A stretch of DNA of 25,961 nucleotides. It comes from an uncultured Faecalibacterium sp. GTDB taxonomy: Bacteria; Bacillota; Clostridia; Oscillospirales; Ruminococcaceae. The notes under the pieces are model-generated. The model saw nothing but the letters and a program-made list of their open reading frames with translations. It was not told where the DNA came from and ran no database searches. The DNA is taken from positions 1 to 25,961 of the forward strand of contig UQGD01000031.1 in NCBI GenBank assembly GCA_900540455.1, read 5' to 3'. This document shows positions 14,752 through 23,082 of this stretch, one piece after another; the first letter of the stretch is position 1; every line of letters starts with the position of its first letter. The translations under genes and the position numbers were made by a program.

Positions 14752-15960
14752 TTATGTGTTTTCTTCCGGCTGGGGCGGGGCAAGCAGCTGGACAGAGTTG
14801 CCGCTGAGCAGCAGCACCCCCTCTTTTGCAGGCAGCAGCCCCTGGGGACGGTTGGGGGTCTGCTGCCCCCACAGCCGCTCCCCTGCCAGAGAAAAGCACT
14901 CCACGCCGCTGTCCGTGAGCAGATAAAAGTTCTGCCCGGCCCGCAGCACCCCTGTGGATGTCGGCACAGCGCCGCTGTACTGCACCCCCAGGCCACGGTC
15001 CAGCATCACCGCTGCCGACAGCTGTCCAGAGCGGAGCAGAAGGCCCAGTCCCCCCGCATCCTGCGAGATGGCGGTCATCTCCTGCCCGGGGAAATCGTAC
15101 CGGCCCCGCTCGGCCCCTTTTGCATCATACAGAACCACACTATGGCTGTATACCACGCACAGGGCATCTCCGCTCAGCCAGCCCATCCACTGTATCAGGT
15201 CCTGCTGGGAGGCCAGCAGCTGGGGGTCCCCCTGGTTCAGGGGCAGCAGATAGAGATTCGTCACCATCTGCCCGGACCGGGAGGTCACAGCCGCCACTGC
15301 CAGGCGGCGGCTGTCCGGGGCAAACTCCATCCGCAGGGGGATGCCCTCGGCCGAGGTCAGCCCCCAGCTCAGCTGCTGTGTCATGGTGGGGGAATAGACC
15401 ACCAGCTCTGCCACATTGCGCACCTCTCCGGTAACGGTGGCCACCTTGCCATCCGGCGCTACGGCGCACAGATACAGGCCGTTCTCAGTGGTCTTGGTAT
15501 ACAGGTTCTGGGTGCGGCTCTCCACCCGCAGCTCGTTGCCGGAGCGGTTATACAGCACAAAACGGGTACGCCCGGCGGCCAGCGCCGGGCGTGCATATCC
15601 GCTCTGTATAAAATTCAGCCTGCTGCCGGTATTGGAATAGACCACGCACGCATCCTCGCCCAGCTCCACAAAACAGCCGGACAGCTGCTCCAGCTGGAGC
15701 AGCTCCGGGATGCCGGTATTCTGGGGCCATCCTGCATCCGGACGCAGTGCGATGCTGATGCTGTCCACCAGGTCCTTGGCTTTGGCCACCGATGCGCCCA
15801 CCAGTCCCGTGGCAAACGCCACCACTGCGGTAAGCAGCAGCACCAGGGCTGCTGTGCGCCGGATGCGGCGGCGGCGCTGGCGCTGCCGGGCCTGCTCCAG
15901 ATATTCTACCCGCCCGGCGGAGAGATTCTCCTCCGGCGGCTGCCGATCCCGATGCTTCAT
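14752..15960 (-). CDS. DUF5711 family membrane-anchored protein
   Basis: A 402-residue protein of unknown function. A basic N-terminus rich in Arg/Gln (residues 23-35) leads into one membrane segment (about 36-58, AALVLLLTAVVAFATGLVGA). The rest is predicted extracytoplasmic and rich in beta-strands with repeated patterns such as LAVAAVTSRSGQ, VVYSHSVVLYDAKG and FYLLTDSGVECFSLAGERLW, which look like beta-propeller blades. This architecture matches DUF5711 proteins, which often sit beside CvpA-like genes in Firmicutes. ATG 15960 is preceded by AAGGGGGG; the frame extends upstream only as a truA shadow. It starts 43 nt after truA. No enzymatic motif is visible, so a scaffold or sensor role is a guess. 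Confidence 0.75.
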   Translation of the reverse strand: MKHRDRQPPEENLSAGRVEYLEQARQRQRRRRIRRTAALVLLLTAVVAFATGLVGASVAKAKDLVDSISIALRPDAGWPQNTGIPELLQLEQLSGCFVELGEDACVVYSNTGSRLNFIQSGYARPALAAGRTRFVLYNRSGNELRVESRTQNLYTKTTENGLYLCAVAPDGKVATVTGEVRNVAELVVYSPTMTQQLSWGLTSAEGIPLRMEFAPDSRRLAVAAVTSRSGQMVTNLYLLPLNQGDPQLLASQQDLIQWMGWLSGDALCVVYSHSVVLYDAKGAERGRYDFPGQEMTAISQDAGGLGLLLRSGQLSAAVMLDRGLGVQYSGAVPTSTGVLRAGQNFYLLTDSGVECFSLAGERLWGQQTPNRPQGLLPAKEGVLLLSGNSVQLLAPPQPEENT

Positions 15961-16003
15961 GCTCGATCCCCCCTTTTCAACTGCTGCAGCGGTCCACGCA
16001 GGG

Positions 16004-16771
16004 TCATATTTCCGCCTGCTTTTCCAGGCCGTACTCCACACTGTGCAAAAACAGACCCTTTGCAGGCAGGGTCGGCCCCGCCTGCCCACGGTCGCAGCTG
16101 GCCAGGATCGCGGGGACCCGGGCCGGGTCCAACCGGCCTGCCCCTGCCTCACACAGAGTCCCTGCCAGGATGCGCACCATGTTGTACAGATATCCATCCG
16201 CTGTGACCCAGATCTGGATATCCTCCCCGCTGCGGCAGACGTGACAATCGGTGATGGTGCGCACCGTATCCCCGTGGGCCGCAGCAGAGCTGTGCGCTGC
16301 GCAAAGCGCCCGGAAATCGTGCCGGCCTACAAACCCCTGGGCAGCGGCCTGCATCCGCTGCTCGTCCAGCCGGGCCGGAATACGGGCGTAGTACCGTGCG
16401 GCAAAGGGCGAATCGATGGGGCTGTTGTGGATGTGATAGACATAGGTCTTGGTATGGGCGGCGTACCGGGCATGAAAATCCAGCGGCACCACCCGGGCTG
16501 CCAGCACCCGGATATCCGGGGGCAGATAACGGTTCAGCGCCAGGGGCAGTTTTTGGGGCGGGATGCCGGTCTCTGCCCGGAAATTCAGCGCAAAGCCCAA
16601 AGCGTGGACCCCGGCATCGGTGCGGCTGCATCCTTTGATATCCGGCCGGGTGCCCAGCACCGCCTGCAAAGCGTCCTGCACCGCCGCCGCCACGCTGCGG
16701 CCATTGGGCTGCACCTGGAAGCCGCAGTACGCAGTGCCGTCATAGGCGAGGGTAAGAAGAAAATTTGTCAT
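16004..16771 (-). CDS. truA: tRNA pseudouridine(38-40) synthase TruA
   Basis: Converts uridines 38-40 in the tRNA anticodon arm to pseudouridine. The product has 255 residues, normal for the family. The N-terminal LTLAYDGTAYCGFQ, the catalytic motif GCSRTDAGVHA with nucleophile Asp52, and the C-terminal block WVTADGYLYNMVRILAGTL are all TruA signatures. It starts 27 nt after ecfT, the usual ecfA-ecfA-ecfT-truA order in Firmicutes. The ribosome site is weak (GGAAT some 14 nt upstream), so translation may rely on coupling. Confidence 0.97.
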   Translation of the reverse strand: MTNFLLTLAYDGTAYCGFQVQPNGRSVAAAVQDALQAVLGTRPDIKGCSRTDAGVHALGFALNFRAETGIPPQKLPLALNRYLPPDIRVLAARVVPLDFHARYAAHTKTYVYHIHNSPIDSPFAARYYARIPARLDEQRMQAAAQGFVGRHDFRALCAAHSSAAAHGDTVRTITDCHVCRSGEDIQIWVTADGYLYNMVRILAGTLCEAGAGRLDPARVPAILASCDRGQAGPTLPAKGLFLHSVEYGLEKQAEI

Positions 16772-16798
16772 AACTAAGTGTTGTATTCCAAAAGTTTT

Positions 16799-17602
16799 TT
16801 ACAGCCAGCGGGTGGCCAGGATCAGCGCAAAGCAGGCCATGCATCCGGCGGCGCACCAATAATCCCGGCGGGTGCAGTGGAGCACCTTGAGCCGGGTGCG
16901 GCCCTCGCCGCCCCGGTAGCAGCGGCACTCCATAGCCATAGCCAGCTCATCGGCCCGGCGGAACGCCGAGATGAACAGCGGGATCAGCACCGGAACCAGC
17001 GCTTTGATGCGGTCGGTCAGCTTGCCTGCGTCCAGCATCGCACCGCGGGCTTTTTGGGCGTTCATGATCTTATCCGTCTCCTCGATCAGGGTGGGGATAA
17101 AACGCAGCGCAATGCTCATCATCATAGCCAGCTCATGCACTGGGAAATGCAGCCGCCCCAGAGGATGCAGCAGCTGCTCAATGGCATCGGTAAGCACGAT
17201 GGGGCTGGTGGTATAGGTCAGAAGGCTGGTACCGGCGATCAGCGCCATGACACGCACAGCCATCAGCACAGCATACCGCACGCCCTCGGCGTAAATGGTC
17301 AAAAACCAGATCTTCACCAGGGGTTCTCCCTCACCGGTGACAAAAAACAGGTTCAGCACTGCGGTAAACACGATGATGGGGAAGATAGGTTTCAGACTGC
17401 GCAGGATCAGCTTGAACGGGATCTTGGCAGTGGCGTACATACCCACCAAAAACAGGATGGACAGGGTCAGCCCCAGGGGGTTGGATGCCGCAAACAGCAG
17501 CACGATATACAGCACGGTCATCACCAGCTTGAGCCGGGGATCAAACCGATGCACCAGGCTCTCGCCGGGGAAGTGCTGTCCGATGGTGATATCTCTCAAC
17601 AT
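16799..17602 (-). CDS. ecfT: Energy-coupling factor transporter transmembrane protein EcfT
   Basis: A 267-residue membrane protein, the T component that couples ATP hydrolysis by the EcfA pair to movement of a substrate-binding S component. The N-terminal GESLVHRFDPRLKLV is a family signature. Several membrane segments follow. The cytoplasmic coupling helices carry the Ala-Arg-Gly-type motifs NAQKARGAML and RADELAMAMECRCYRGG, which fit the ATPase grooves. The start overlaps the end of ecfA2 by 7 nt. No S component (such as RibU, ThiT or BioY) is encoded here, so this is a group II general ECF module serving vitamin transporters elsewhere. Confidence 0.95.
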   Translation of the reverse strand: MLRDITIGQHFPGESLVHRFDPRLKLVMTVLYIVLLFAASNPLGLTLSILFLVGMYATAKIPFKLILRSLKPIFPIIVFTAVLNLFFVTGEGEPLVKIWFLTIYAEGVRYAVLMAVRVMALIAGTSLLTYTTSPIVLTDAIEQLLHPLGRLHFPVHELAMMMSIALRFIPTLIEETDKIMNAQKARGAMLDAGKLTDRIKALVPVLIPLFISAFRRADELAMAMECRCYRGGEGRTRLKVLHCTRRDYWCAAGCMACFALILATRWL

Positions 17603-18525
17603 TCGGTGCTGCCTCCTTTCGGGCCGGGAGCGGCAGTGCGGCGGGGCAGCACCAGGCTCTGGCCTGCATCACGCCGGGCCTTTGCTTCCAGCAGGGTCTT
17701 GACTGCATAGGGCACGGTATACACATCGGTGGGCAGATCCAGGCCCATCTCCCGCAGTTTCAGGAAGATCTTGGTCACCTGGGGCACCGACAGGCCCAGA
17801 GCCAGCAGCTCTTCCGCCCGGGCAAACACCCGCTCCACGGTATCATACATGGCCACCTTTTTATCCGCCATCACCAGCACACGGTTGGCGTACTTGGCAA
17901 TGTCCTCCATGCTGTGGGACACCAGCAGCACGGTGGTGCCGGTCTGCTTGTGATACTGTTTGATCTCTCCCAGGATCTCGTCCCGGCCCTCCGGGTCCAG
18001 ACCTGCGGCAGGCTCGTCCAGCACCAGGATGCGGGGGCGCATGGCCAGCACGCCTGCCACTGCCACCCGGCGCTTCTGTCCGCCGGACAGCTCAAAGGGG
18101 CTGCGGGCCAGCAGGGTATCGTCCAGGCCCACAAAACGGGCGGCCTCCCGCACACGGCGGTCCACCTCTGCCTCGTCCAGGCCCATATTTTTGGGGCCGA
18201 AGGCAATGTCCTTATAGCAGGTCTCCTCAAACAGCTGATACTCCGGGTACTGGAACACCAGTCCGGTCAAAAAGCGGAACTCCCGGATCTTTGCCGGGTC
18301 GGCCCACAGATCCCGGCCGTCCACCCACACCTTGCCGGAGGTAGGCTTGTTCAAGCCGTTCAGATGGGAGATCAGGGTGCTTTTGCCGGAGCCTGTGGCT
18401 CCGATGACCCCTACAAAATCCCCCTGCTCCACCGTAAAGCTCACGTCTTCCAGCGCCGTGACCTGGGTGGGCAGACCGGGGTTATACACATAGCTCAGGT
18501 GTTCTACCCGGATCATTTCTTCCAT
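17596..18525 (-). CDS. ecfA2: ECF transporter ATPase EcfA2
   Basis: ABC-type ATPase subunit of the ECF vitamin transporter, 309 residues. Walker A GATGSGKST is at 42-50, the signature LSGGQKRR and Walker B ILVLDEP are in the centre, and the switch His is in LLVSHSMEDIAKYANR. The long C-terminal tail, with VPQVTKIFLKLREMGLDLP, matches the EcfA2 type. AGGAGG lies 7 nt before ATG 18525. The gene overlaps ecfA1 by 13 nt and ecfT by 7 nt, so the three are translated as a coupled set. Confidence 0.95.
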   Translation of the reverse strand: MEEMIRVEHLSYVYNPGLPTQVTALEDVSFTVEQGDFVGVIGATGSGKSTLISHLNGLNKPTSGKVWVDGRDLWADPAKIREFRFLTGLVFQYPEYQLFEETCYKDIAFGPKNMGLDEAEVDRRVREAARFVGLDDTLLARSPFELSGGQKRRVAVAGVLAMRPRILVLDEPAAGLDPEGRDEILGEIKQYHKQTGTTVLLVSHSMEDIAKYANRVLVMADKKVAMYDTVERVFARAEELLALGLSVPQVTKIFLKLREMGLDLPTDVYTVPYAVKTLLEAKARRDAGQSLVLPRRTAAPGPKGGSTEC

Positions 18526-19379
18526 GCGGGCACCTCCTCCCCTTGCAGCAGCTCATACAGAGCCTGGGCGCACTCGCCCTCGTCAATGATGCCCTCCGGC
18601 ATGGGGATACCGGCCTTTACCAGCTCATCCCGCAGCTCTGCGGCCTGGGGCACGTCCAGGTGCAGCGCACGCACCCGCTCTGTCTGGCTGAACACCTCTT
18701 TCGGGGTGCCCTCCATCACCACCTGGCCCTGGCTCATCACCAGCACCCGGTCGGCCTGGGCGGCCTCCTCCATATAGTGCGTGATCGCCACCACCGTGAT
18801 GCCCATGGTCTTATTCAGCCGGTGGATGGTCTGCATCACCTGCTCCCGGCCCCGGGGGTCCAGCATAGCGGTGGCCTCGTCCAGGATCAGGCAGTCCGGA
18901 CGCATTGCCACCACACCGGCGATGGCTACCCGCTGCTTCTGTCCGCCGGACAGGTTGTGGGGCGCACGCTCCCGGTAATCGTAGATGCCGGCCATCTTCA
19001 TGGCGTCATCCACCCGGCGGCGCATCTCTGCCTGGGGCACGCCCAGGTTCTCCAGCGCAAAGGCCACATCCTCTTCCACCACCGTGGCAACGATCTGGTT
19101 GTCCGGGCTTTGGAACACCATGCCCACGGTCTGGCGGATATCGTACACCTTCTCCTCATCGGCGGTGTCCATCCCCTCCACCAGCACGGTGCCGCTCTCC
19201 GGCAGCAAAATGGCGTTGAAATGTTTTGCCAGGGTGGATTTGCCGCACCCGTTGGCACCCAGCACCGCCACAAACTCGCCCCGGCGCACGCTGGCCGACA
19301 CCCCGTTCAGCGCATAGACAGGCTGTTCCGGGTCATAGCGGAATTTCAGATCCCGCGCAGTTAAAATCGTATCTTCCAT
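18513..19379 (-). CDS. ecfA1: ECF transporter ATPase EcfA1
   Basis: The second ABC ATPase of the ECF module, 288 residues. Walker A GANGCGKST is at 41-49, the signature LSGGQKQRVAIAG and Walker B CLILDEATAMLDP are present, and the switch His is in VVAITHYMEEAAQADR. The frame is open another 24 codons upstream to 19451. I chose ATG 19379 because the EcfA core begins directly after it (MEDTILTARDLKFRYDP) and a purine run AAAGAGAAA precedes it. There is an 81-nt gap from the methyltransferase gene. Confidence 0.95.
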   Translation of the reverse strand: MEDTILTARDLKFRYDPEQPVYALNGVSASVRRGEFVAVLGANGCGKSTLAKHFNAILLPESGTVLVEGMDTADEEKVYDIRQTVGMVFQSPDNQIVATVVEEDVAFALENLGVPQAEMRRRVDDAMKMAGIYDYRERAPHNLSGGQKQRVAIAGVVAMRPDCLILDEATAMLDPRGREQVMQTIHRLNKTMGITVVAITHYMEEAAQADRVLVMSQGQVVMEGTPKEVFSQTERVRALHLDVPQAAELRDELVKAGIPMPEGIIDEGECAQALYELLQGEEVPAWKK

Positions 19380-19433
19380 ACTGTTTCTCTTTCTGGTGGC
19401 GCGCCCTCTGATCCAGGCTGTGCCCCATTCCTT

Positions 19434-19456
19434 TGGGCAGCCCCTGCCCATTTTTT
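19434..19456 (+). terminator. Terminator-like hairpin on the strand opposite the operon
   Basis: TGGGCAG (19434-19440), CCC loop, CTGCCCA (19444-19450), then TTTTTT. As an intrinsic terminator it reads only on the plus strand, while all surrounding genes are on the minus strand. On the minus strand the A-run precedes the stem, so the operon should not be stopped. Confidence 0.45.
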
Positions 19457-19460
19457 GTGG

Positions 19461-20339
19461 TTATACCTGCTCCCAGATGGCCGTAGCGCCGCAGGGCACC
19501 ACACCGCCGGTGGCAGACACCGGCAGGCCGATCTCATCGCAGGAGGTCTGGCCCCCGAACCGGGGCACCAGGCTGGTCTTGAGCATATACTCCATCACCG
19601 CCGGTGACAGGCCGGTGGTGTAGCTGTTGACCGCAAAGAACAGCGGCTGATCGCTGAGCACCTGGGTACACTGGGCCAGCAGATCATAAATGCAGTCCTC
19701 CAGCTTCCAGATCTCACCGCCGGGGCCGCGGCCATAGCTGGGCGGGTCCATGATGATGGCATCGTAGGTATTGCCCCGGCGCTGCTCCCGGGCCACGAAC
19801 TTGCCGCAGTCATCCACCAGCCAGCGGATGGGGCGGTCTGCAAGGCCGCTGGCAGCGGCGTTGTCCTTGCCCCACTGGACGATGCCTTTCGAGGCGTCCA
19901 CATGGCAGACCGTGGCCCCCGCAGCCGCACAGGCCAGGGTTGCGCCGCCGGTGTAGCCAAACAGGTTCAGCACCTTGATGGGGCGGCCCGCTGCACGGAT
20001 CTTGCGGGCATACCAAGCCCAGTTCACCGCCTGCTCGGGGAACACACCGGTATGCTTGAAGCCGGTGGGGCTGACGATCAGGGTCAGGCGGTCGTCGCCT
20101 TCCCCGCAGTGGATCTGCCATTTTTCCGGCAGACGGCGGCGGTATTCCCACTCGCCGCCGCCCTGGCTGGAGCGGTGGTACACTGCATCTGCCTTGCTCC
20201 AAAGCGGGCTGAGGGGCGGGTTCTTCCACACCACCTGCGGGTCCGGCCGCACCAGCAGCGTCTCGCCCCAGCGCTCCAGGCGGTTGCCGCCGGTGGCGTC
20301 CAGCAATTCGTAATCTTTCCAGGTATCTGCGGGGCGCAT
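19461..20339 (-). CDS. Class I SAM-dependent methyltransferase (RlmI/RlmK-like)
   Basis: A 292-residue Rossmann-fold methyltransferase. The SAM-binding motif I is LNLFGYTGGATLACA, motif II contains CHVDASKGIVQWGKDNA, and the catalytic motif DPPSYGRG is of the kind used by COG1092 rRNA cytosine methyltransferases. The N-terminal part (about 1-105) is a beta-rich substrate-binding region ending FKHTGVFPEQAVNW. It lacks the PUA domain of RlmI. The target is probably rRNA, but the exact base cannot be stated. AAGGAG lies 6 nt before the ATG. It is separated from ruvB by 100 nt with no clear terminator. Confidence 0.85.
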   Translation of the reverse strand: MRPADTWKDYELLDATGGNRLERWGETLLVRPDPQVVWKNPPLSPLWSKADAVYHRSSQGGGEWEYRRRLPEKWQIHCGEGDDRLTLIVSPTGFKHTGVFPEQAVNWAWYARKIRAAGRPIKVLNLFGYTGGATLACAAAGATVCHVDASKGIVQWGKDNAAASGLADRPIRWLVDDCGKFVAREQRRGNTYDAIIMDPPSYGRGPGGEIWKLEDCIYDLLAQCTQVLSDQPLFFAVNSYTTGLSPAVMEYMLKTSLVPRFGGQTSCDEIGLPVSATGGVVPCGATAIWEQV

Positions 20340-20439
20340 AGTATTCTCCTTTATCCTATCCGTTGTTGAGGCGGCTCCCCTGCCTTTTCAGCGCAAAAGA
20401 GCCTTGTAATATTCGTGGTCTGTCCTGCACAAAGGCCGC

Positions 20440-21495
20440 TTAAAACAAGCTCTGCTGCCCGTTATCCTCCGGGGCAGCGCTCTCCGGCATCTGCAGGCCC
20501 AGATGCTCGTAGGCCAGGCGGGTGACGCAGCGGCCCCGGGGGGTCCGGGTCAAAAAGCCCATCTGCATCAAGTATGGCTCGCACAGGTCCTCCAGGGTGA
20601 CGGCTTCTTCTCCCAATGCGGCTGCCAGGGTCTCCAGACCCACCGGCCCGCCGCCGTACATCTCGATCACGGCCCGCAGCAAGCTGCGGTCCAGCTCGTC
20701 CAGACCGGCGGCATCCACATCCATCCGCTTCAGGCTCAGCAGAGCCACTTCCTGGTCAATGACGCCATCGCCCAGCACGGTGGCAAAGTCCCGCACGCGC
20801 TTCAAAAAGCGGTTGGCCACACGGGGGGTGCCCCGGCTGCACTTCGCCAGCTCATAGGCGCCCTCCGGGGTGATGGGCTGATCCAGGATGCCTGCCGACC
20901 GGGTGATGATGCGGGCCAGCTCGTCTGGACTGTACAGCTCCAGCTTCAGCAGCACGCCAAAGCGGTCCCGCAGGGGGCCGGTGATCTGTCCAGCCCGGGT
21001 GGTCGCACCCACCAGGGTGAACCGGGGCAGGTTGATGCGGATGCTCTGGGCGCTGGGACCTTTGCCGATCATGATATCCAGCGCATAGTCCTCCAGTGCC
21101 GGGTAGAGCACCTCCTCCACCTGACGGGAGAGGCGGTGGATCTCATCAATGAACAGCACATCCCCTTCCTGGAGGTTGGTCAGCAGCGCCGCCAGGTCGC
21201 CGGGCTTTTCAATGGCCGGGCCGCTGGTGATGCGGATCTGCACCCCCATCTCGTTGGCAATGATGCCCGCCAGGGTGGTTTTGCCCAGACCCGGAGGGCC
21301 ATACAAAAGGATATGGTCCATCGGCTCGCCCCGGCGCTTGGCCGCTTCCAGATAGATCTTCAGATTCTGCTTGGCTTTTTCCTGGCCAATATAGTCCTCC
21401 AGATGCTGCGGCCGAAGGTTGACCTCCTCGGTATCCGCCCCGGTCAGGCCGGGCTGCATCATCTTTGCGCCGTACAGCGCGGTCTCGTCCTGCAT
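20440..21495 (-). CDS. ruvB: Holliday junction branch migration helicase RuvB
   Basis: AAA+ motor that drives branch migration at Holliday junctions with RuvA, 351 residues. Walker A GPPGLGKT is at 66-73, Walker B is LFIDEIHRLS, the sensor region is LVGATTRAG and the winged-helix C-terminus has YLMQMGFLTRTPRGR. AGGAGG lies 6 nt upstream inside the end of ruvA, and only 3 nt separate the two genes. A slightly extended N-terminus (about 20 residues before NLRPQ) is common in clostridia. Confidence 0.98.
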   Translation of the reverse strand: MQDETALYGAKMMQPGLTGADTEEVNLRPQHLEDYIGQEKAKQNLKIYLEAAKRRGEPMDHILLYGPPGLGKTTLAGIIANEMGVQIRITSGPAIEKPGDLAALLTNLQEGDVLFIDEIHRLSRQVEEVLYPALEDYALDIMIGKGPSAQSIRINLPRFTLVGATTRAGQITGPLRDRFGVLLKLELYSPDELARIITRSAGILDQPITPEGAYELAKCSRGTPRVANRFLKRVRDFATVLGDGVIDQEVALLSLKRMDVDAAGLDELDRSLLRAVIEMYGGGPVGLETLAAALGEEAVTLEDLCEPYLMQMGFLTRTPRGRCVTRLAYEHLGLQMPESAAPEDNGQQSLF

Positions 21496-21498
21496 GGT

Positions 21499-22110
21499 TT
21501 ACCTCCTGCCTGCCATGCCCCGCAGGGCCAGCTTGATGATCTCCTCCACAGGCAGCGCCGGGTCGATCTTGGAGATAGCCAGGGCCGCCTCGCTTTGGCT
21601 GTACCCCAGCGAGACCAGCGCCGCGATCGCCTGGGTCCCTGCTCCGCTGTCCGTTCCGCCTGTGGATGCCGCCGACACATCCTCCAGCGAGATGCCGTCC
21701 ACAAACCCTTTTGCCACCTTATCTTTCAGCTCCAGCACGATGCGCTGTGCCAGCTTGGGGCCTACGCCGTTGGCTGCCTTGAACGCTTTGTGATCCCCGG
21801 CTGAGATCGCCAGTGCCACCCGGTCCGGCTCCATCACACTCAGGATGGCCAGCCCCACCTTGGGCCCCACCCCCGACACGCCGGTAAGCATCTCAAAGCA
21901 GGTTTGCTGCTCCTCGGTGGCAAAGCCGAACAAGCTAATATCGTTCTCGGTAACAGAAAGCACCGTGTAGATCGTGGCTTCGCCCCCGGCCCCGGGCAGC
22001 GCCCCGGCCACACTGGCAGGGCACTGGGCATAGTAGCCCACCCCGCCGCAGCTCAGCACCACAAAATTGAGGCCCTTTTTCAGGACCTTGCCGGTCAGAC
22101 TGTAGATCAT
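21499..22110 (-). CDS. ruvA: Holliday junction DNA-binding protein RuvA
   Basis: Tetrameric junction-binding subunit of RuvAB, 203 residues. The N-terminal OB fold starts MIYSLTGKV. Helix-hairpin-helix segments are LTGVSGVGPKVGLAIL and AANGVGPKLAQRIVLELKDK. The C-terminal domain III (ALVSLGYSQSEAALAISK) is the RuvB-binding part. The frame opens 14 codons earlier, but ATG 22110 is preceded by GAGGGGG and matches the family start. It begins 13 nt after ruvC. Confidence 0.97.
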   Translation of the reverse strand: MIYSLTGKVLKKGLNFVVLSCGGVGYYAQCPASVAGALPGAGGEATIYTVLSVTENDISLFGFATEEQQTCFEMLTGVSGVGPKVGLAILSVMEPDRVALAISAGDHKAFKAANGVGPKLAQRIVLELKDKVAKGFVDGISLEDVSAASTGGTDSGAGTQAIAALVSLGYSQSEAALAISKIDPALPVEEIIKLALRGMAGRR

Positions 22111-22123
22111 TGCAATTTCCCCC

Positions 22124-22636
22124 TCAGATCGGCCCAGCGCTCCGGGGCGCATAGCGGGTCAGTTGGTTGGCGCTGGTGTGGCAAAAGGTGATCGCCATTG
22201 CCAGCGCATCGGCGGTATCGTCCGGTTTTGGGATCGCAGGCAGATGCAGCAGCACCCGGGTCATCTCCTGCACCTGTTTTTTGACCGCTTTGCCGTACCC
22301 GGTGACCGCCAGTTTGACCTGCATCGGGGTGTATTCGTAGATGGGCAGCCCCGCCTGTGCAGCTGCCAGCAGGATGACCCCCCGGGCCTCGGCTACGCCG
22401 ATAACGGTCGTCTGGTTGTGCTGATAGAACAGCTTCTCAATGGCCAGAGCCTGGGGCTGGGTGCGGCGGATCACCTCGGTGATGCCCGCATACACCTGAG
22501 CCAGACGTTTTTCAAAGTCCACCCCTGCATCGGTGCACACTGCGCCAAAATCCACCGGCGCAAACCGATTGCCCGCATAATCCACAACGCCCCAGCCCAC
22601 AATGGCGTAGCCAGGGTCGATGCCAAGCACTCTCAT
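22124..22636 (-). CDS. ruvC: Crossover junction endodeoxyribonuclease RuvC
   Basis: Resolves Holliday junctions by symmetric nicking, 170 residues. The RNase H-like fold shows all four acidic residues: Asp7 (GIDPGY), Glu67 (AIEKLF), Asp140 and Asp143 (DDTADALA). The basic loop VTGYGKAVKKQVQEM is conserved. It is the first gene of the minus-strand block, with AAGGA sites just ahead of the ATG and a strong promoter about 90 nt upstream. The leader contains a GCCCGG/CCGGGC hairpin (22674-22692). Confidence 0.97.
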   Translation of the reverse strand: MRVLGIDPGYAIVGWGVVDYAGNRFAPVDFGAVCTDAGVDFEKRLAQVYAGITEVIRRTQPQALAIEKLFYQHNQTTVIGVAEARGVILLAAAQAGLPIYEYTPMQVKLAVTGYGKAVKKQVQEMTRVLLHLPAIPKPDDTADALAMAITFCHTSANQLTRYAPRSAGPI

Positions 22637-22725
22637 ATTCCTTGTTTCGTCCTTCCTGTATTGAACGGCGCTGGCCCGGTCTTCCGCCGGGCAAAGGCCG
22701 CAGGCAGGGGCGCACCAATCATCTT

Positions 22726-22754
22726 ATTATAGCACAGCCGCCTTTGCTAGGCAA
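22726..22754 (-). promoter_or_regulatory. Sigma-A promoter of the ruvCAB block
   Basis: On the minus strand: -35 TTGCCT (22749-22754), 17-nt spacer, consensus -10 TATAAT (22726-22731), with a TG two bases before the -10 box. No equally good promoter was found further down the minus-strand block, so it may drive all genes to clpE. No LexA-type box was recognised. Confidence 0.8.
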
Positions 22755-22859
22755 CGGAGCCAGCCGCCAGCCGCCCGAAAAACTCCTCGGTTTTGCGTTG
22801 TTTTTCCGTCCAAGCACCAGACAGGCGCAAAAAAGTTTTCAGTTTTTTCAAAAAAGAGC

Positions 22860-22888
22860 TTGCATTTCGGCGAAAAGTGTGCTATTAT
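22860..22888 (+). promoter_or_regulatory. Sigma-A promoter of tRNA-Val with A-tract upstream region
   Basis: -35 TTGCAT (22860-22865), 17-nt spacer, -10 TATTAT (22883-22888). Immediately upstream (22828-22858) are phased A- and T-tracts that look like an UP element, as expected for a stable RNA promoter. Confidence 0.8.
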
Positions 22889-22918
22889 AGTCGAGCTGAC
22901 AACAGCAAAACAGAATAT

Positions 22919-22994
22919 GGACGGTTAGCTCAGCTGGTAGAGCATCTGCTTGACGTGCAGGAGGTCACAGGTTCGAGTCCTGTACCGTCCACCA
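22919..22994 (+). tRNA. tRNA-Val (anticodon GAC)
   Basis: A complete 76-nt cloverleaf with encoded CCA. Acceptor GGACGGT pairs with ACCGTCC, the D arm is GCTC..GAGC, the anticodon stem TCTGC/GCAGG encloses loop TTGACGT (GAC at positions 34-36), and the T arm is ACAGG TTCGAGT CCTGT. Its 3' end is the left limit of an A+T-richer segment and has an inverted 18-nt copy at 25841-25858. Confidence 0.97.
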
Positions 22995-23001
22995 TACAGT
23001 T

Positions 23002-23051
23002 CGTACTCGAACCCGGTTTTTTACGAAAAAGGGTTCGGGTACGTTTTTTTG
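23002..23051 (+). terminator. Intrinsic terminator of the tRNA-Val gene
   Basis: CGTACTCGAACCC (23002-23014) pairs with GGGTTCGGGTACG (23031-23043) with one mismatch, followed by seven T. The tRNA is thus a single-gene transcription unit. Confidence 0.9.
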
Positions 23052-23082
23052 TTTATCGGAGGTTTGCGTTTGCGACAGCAAC

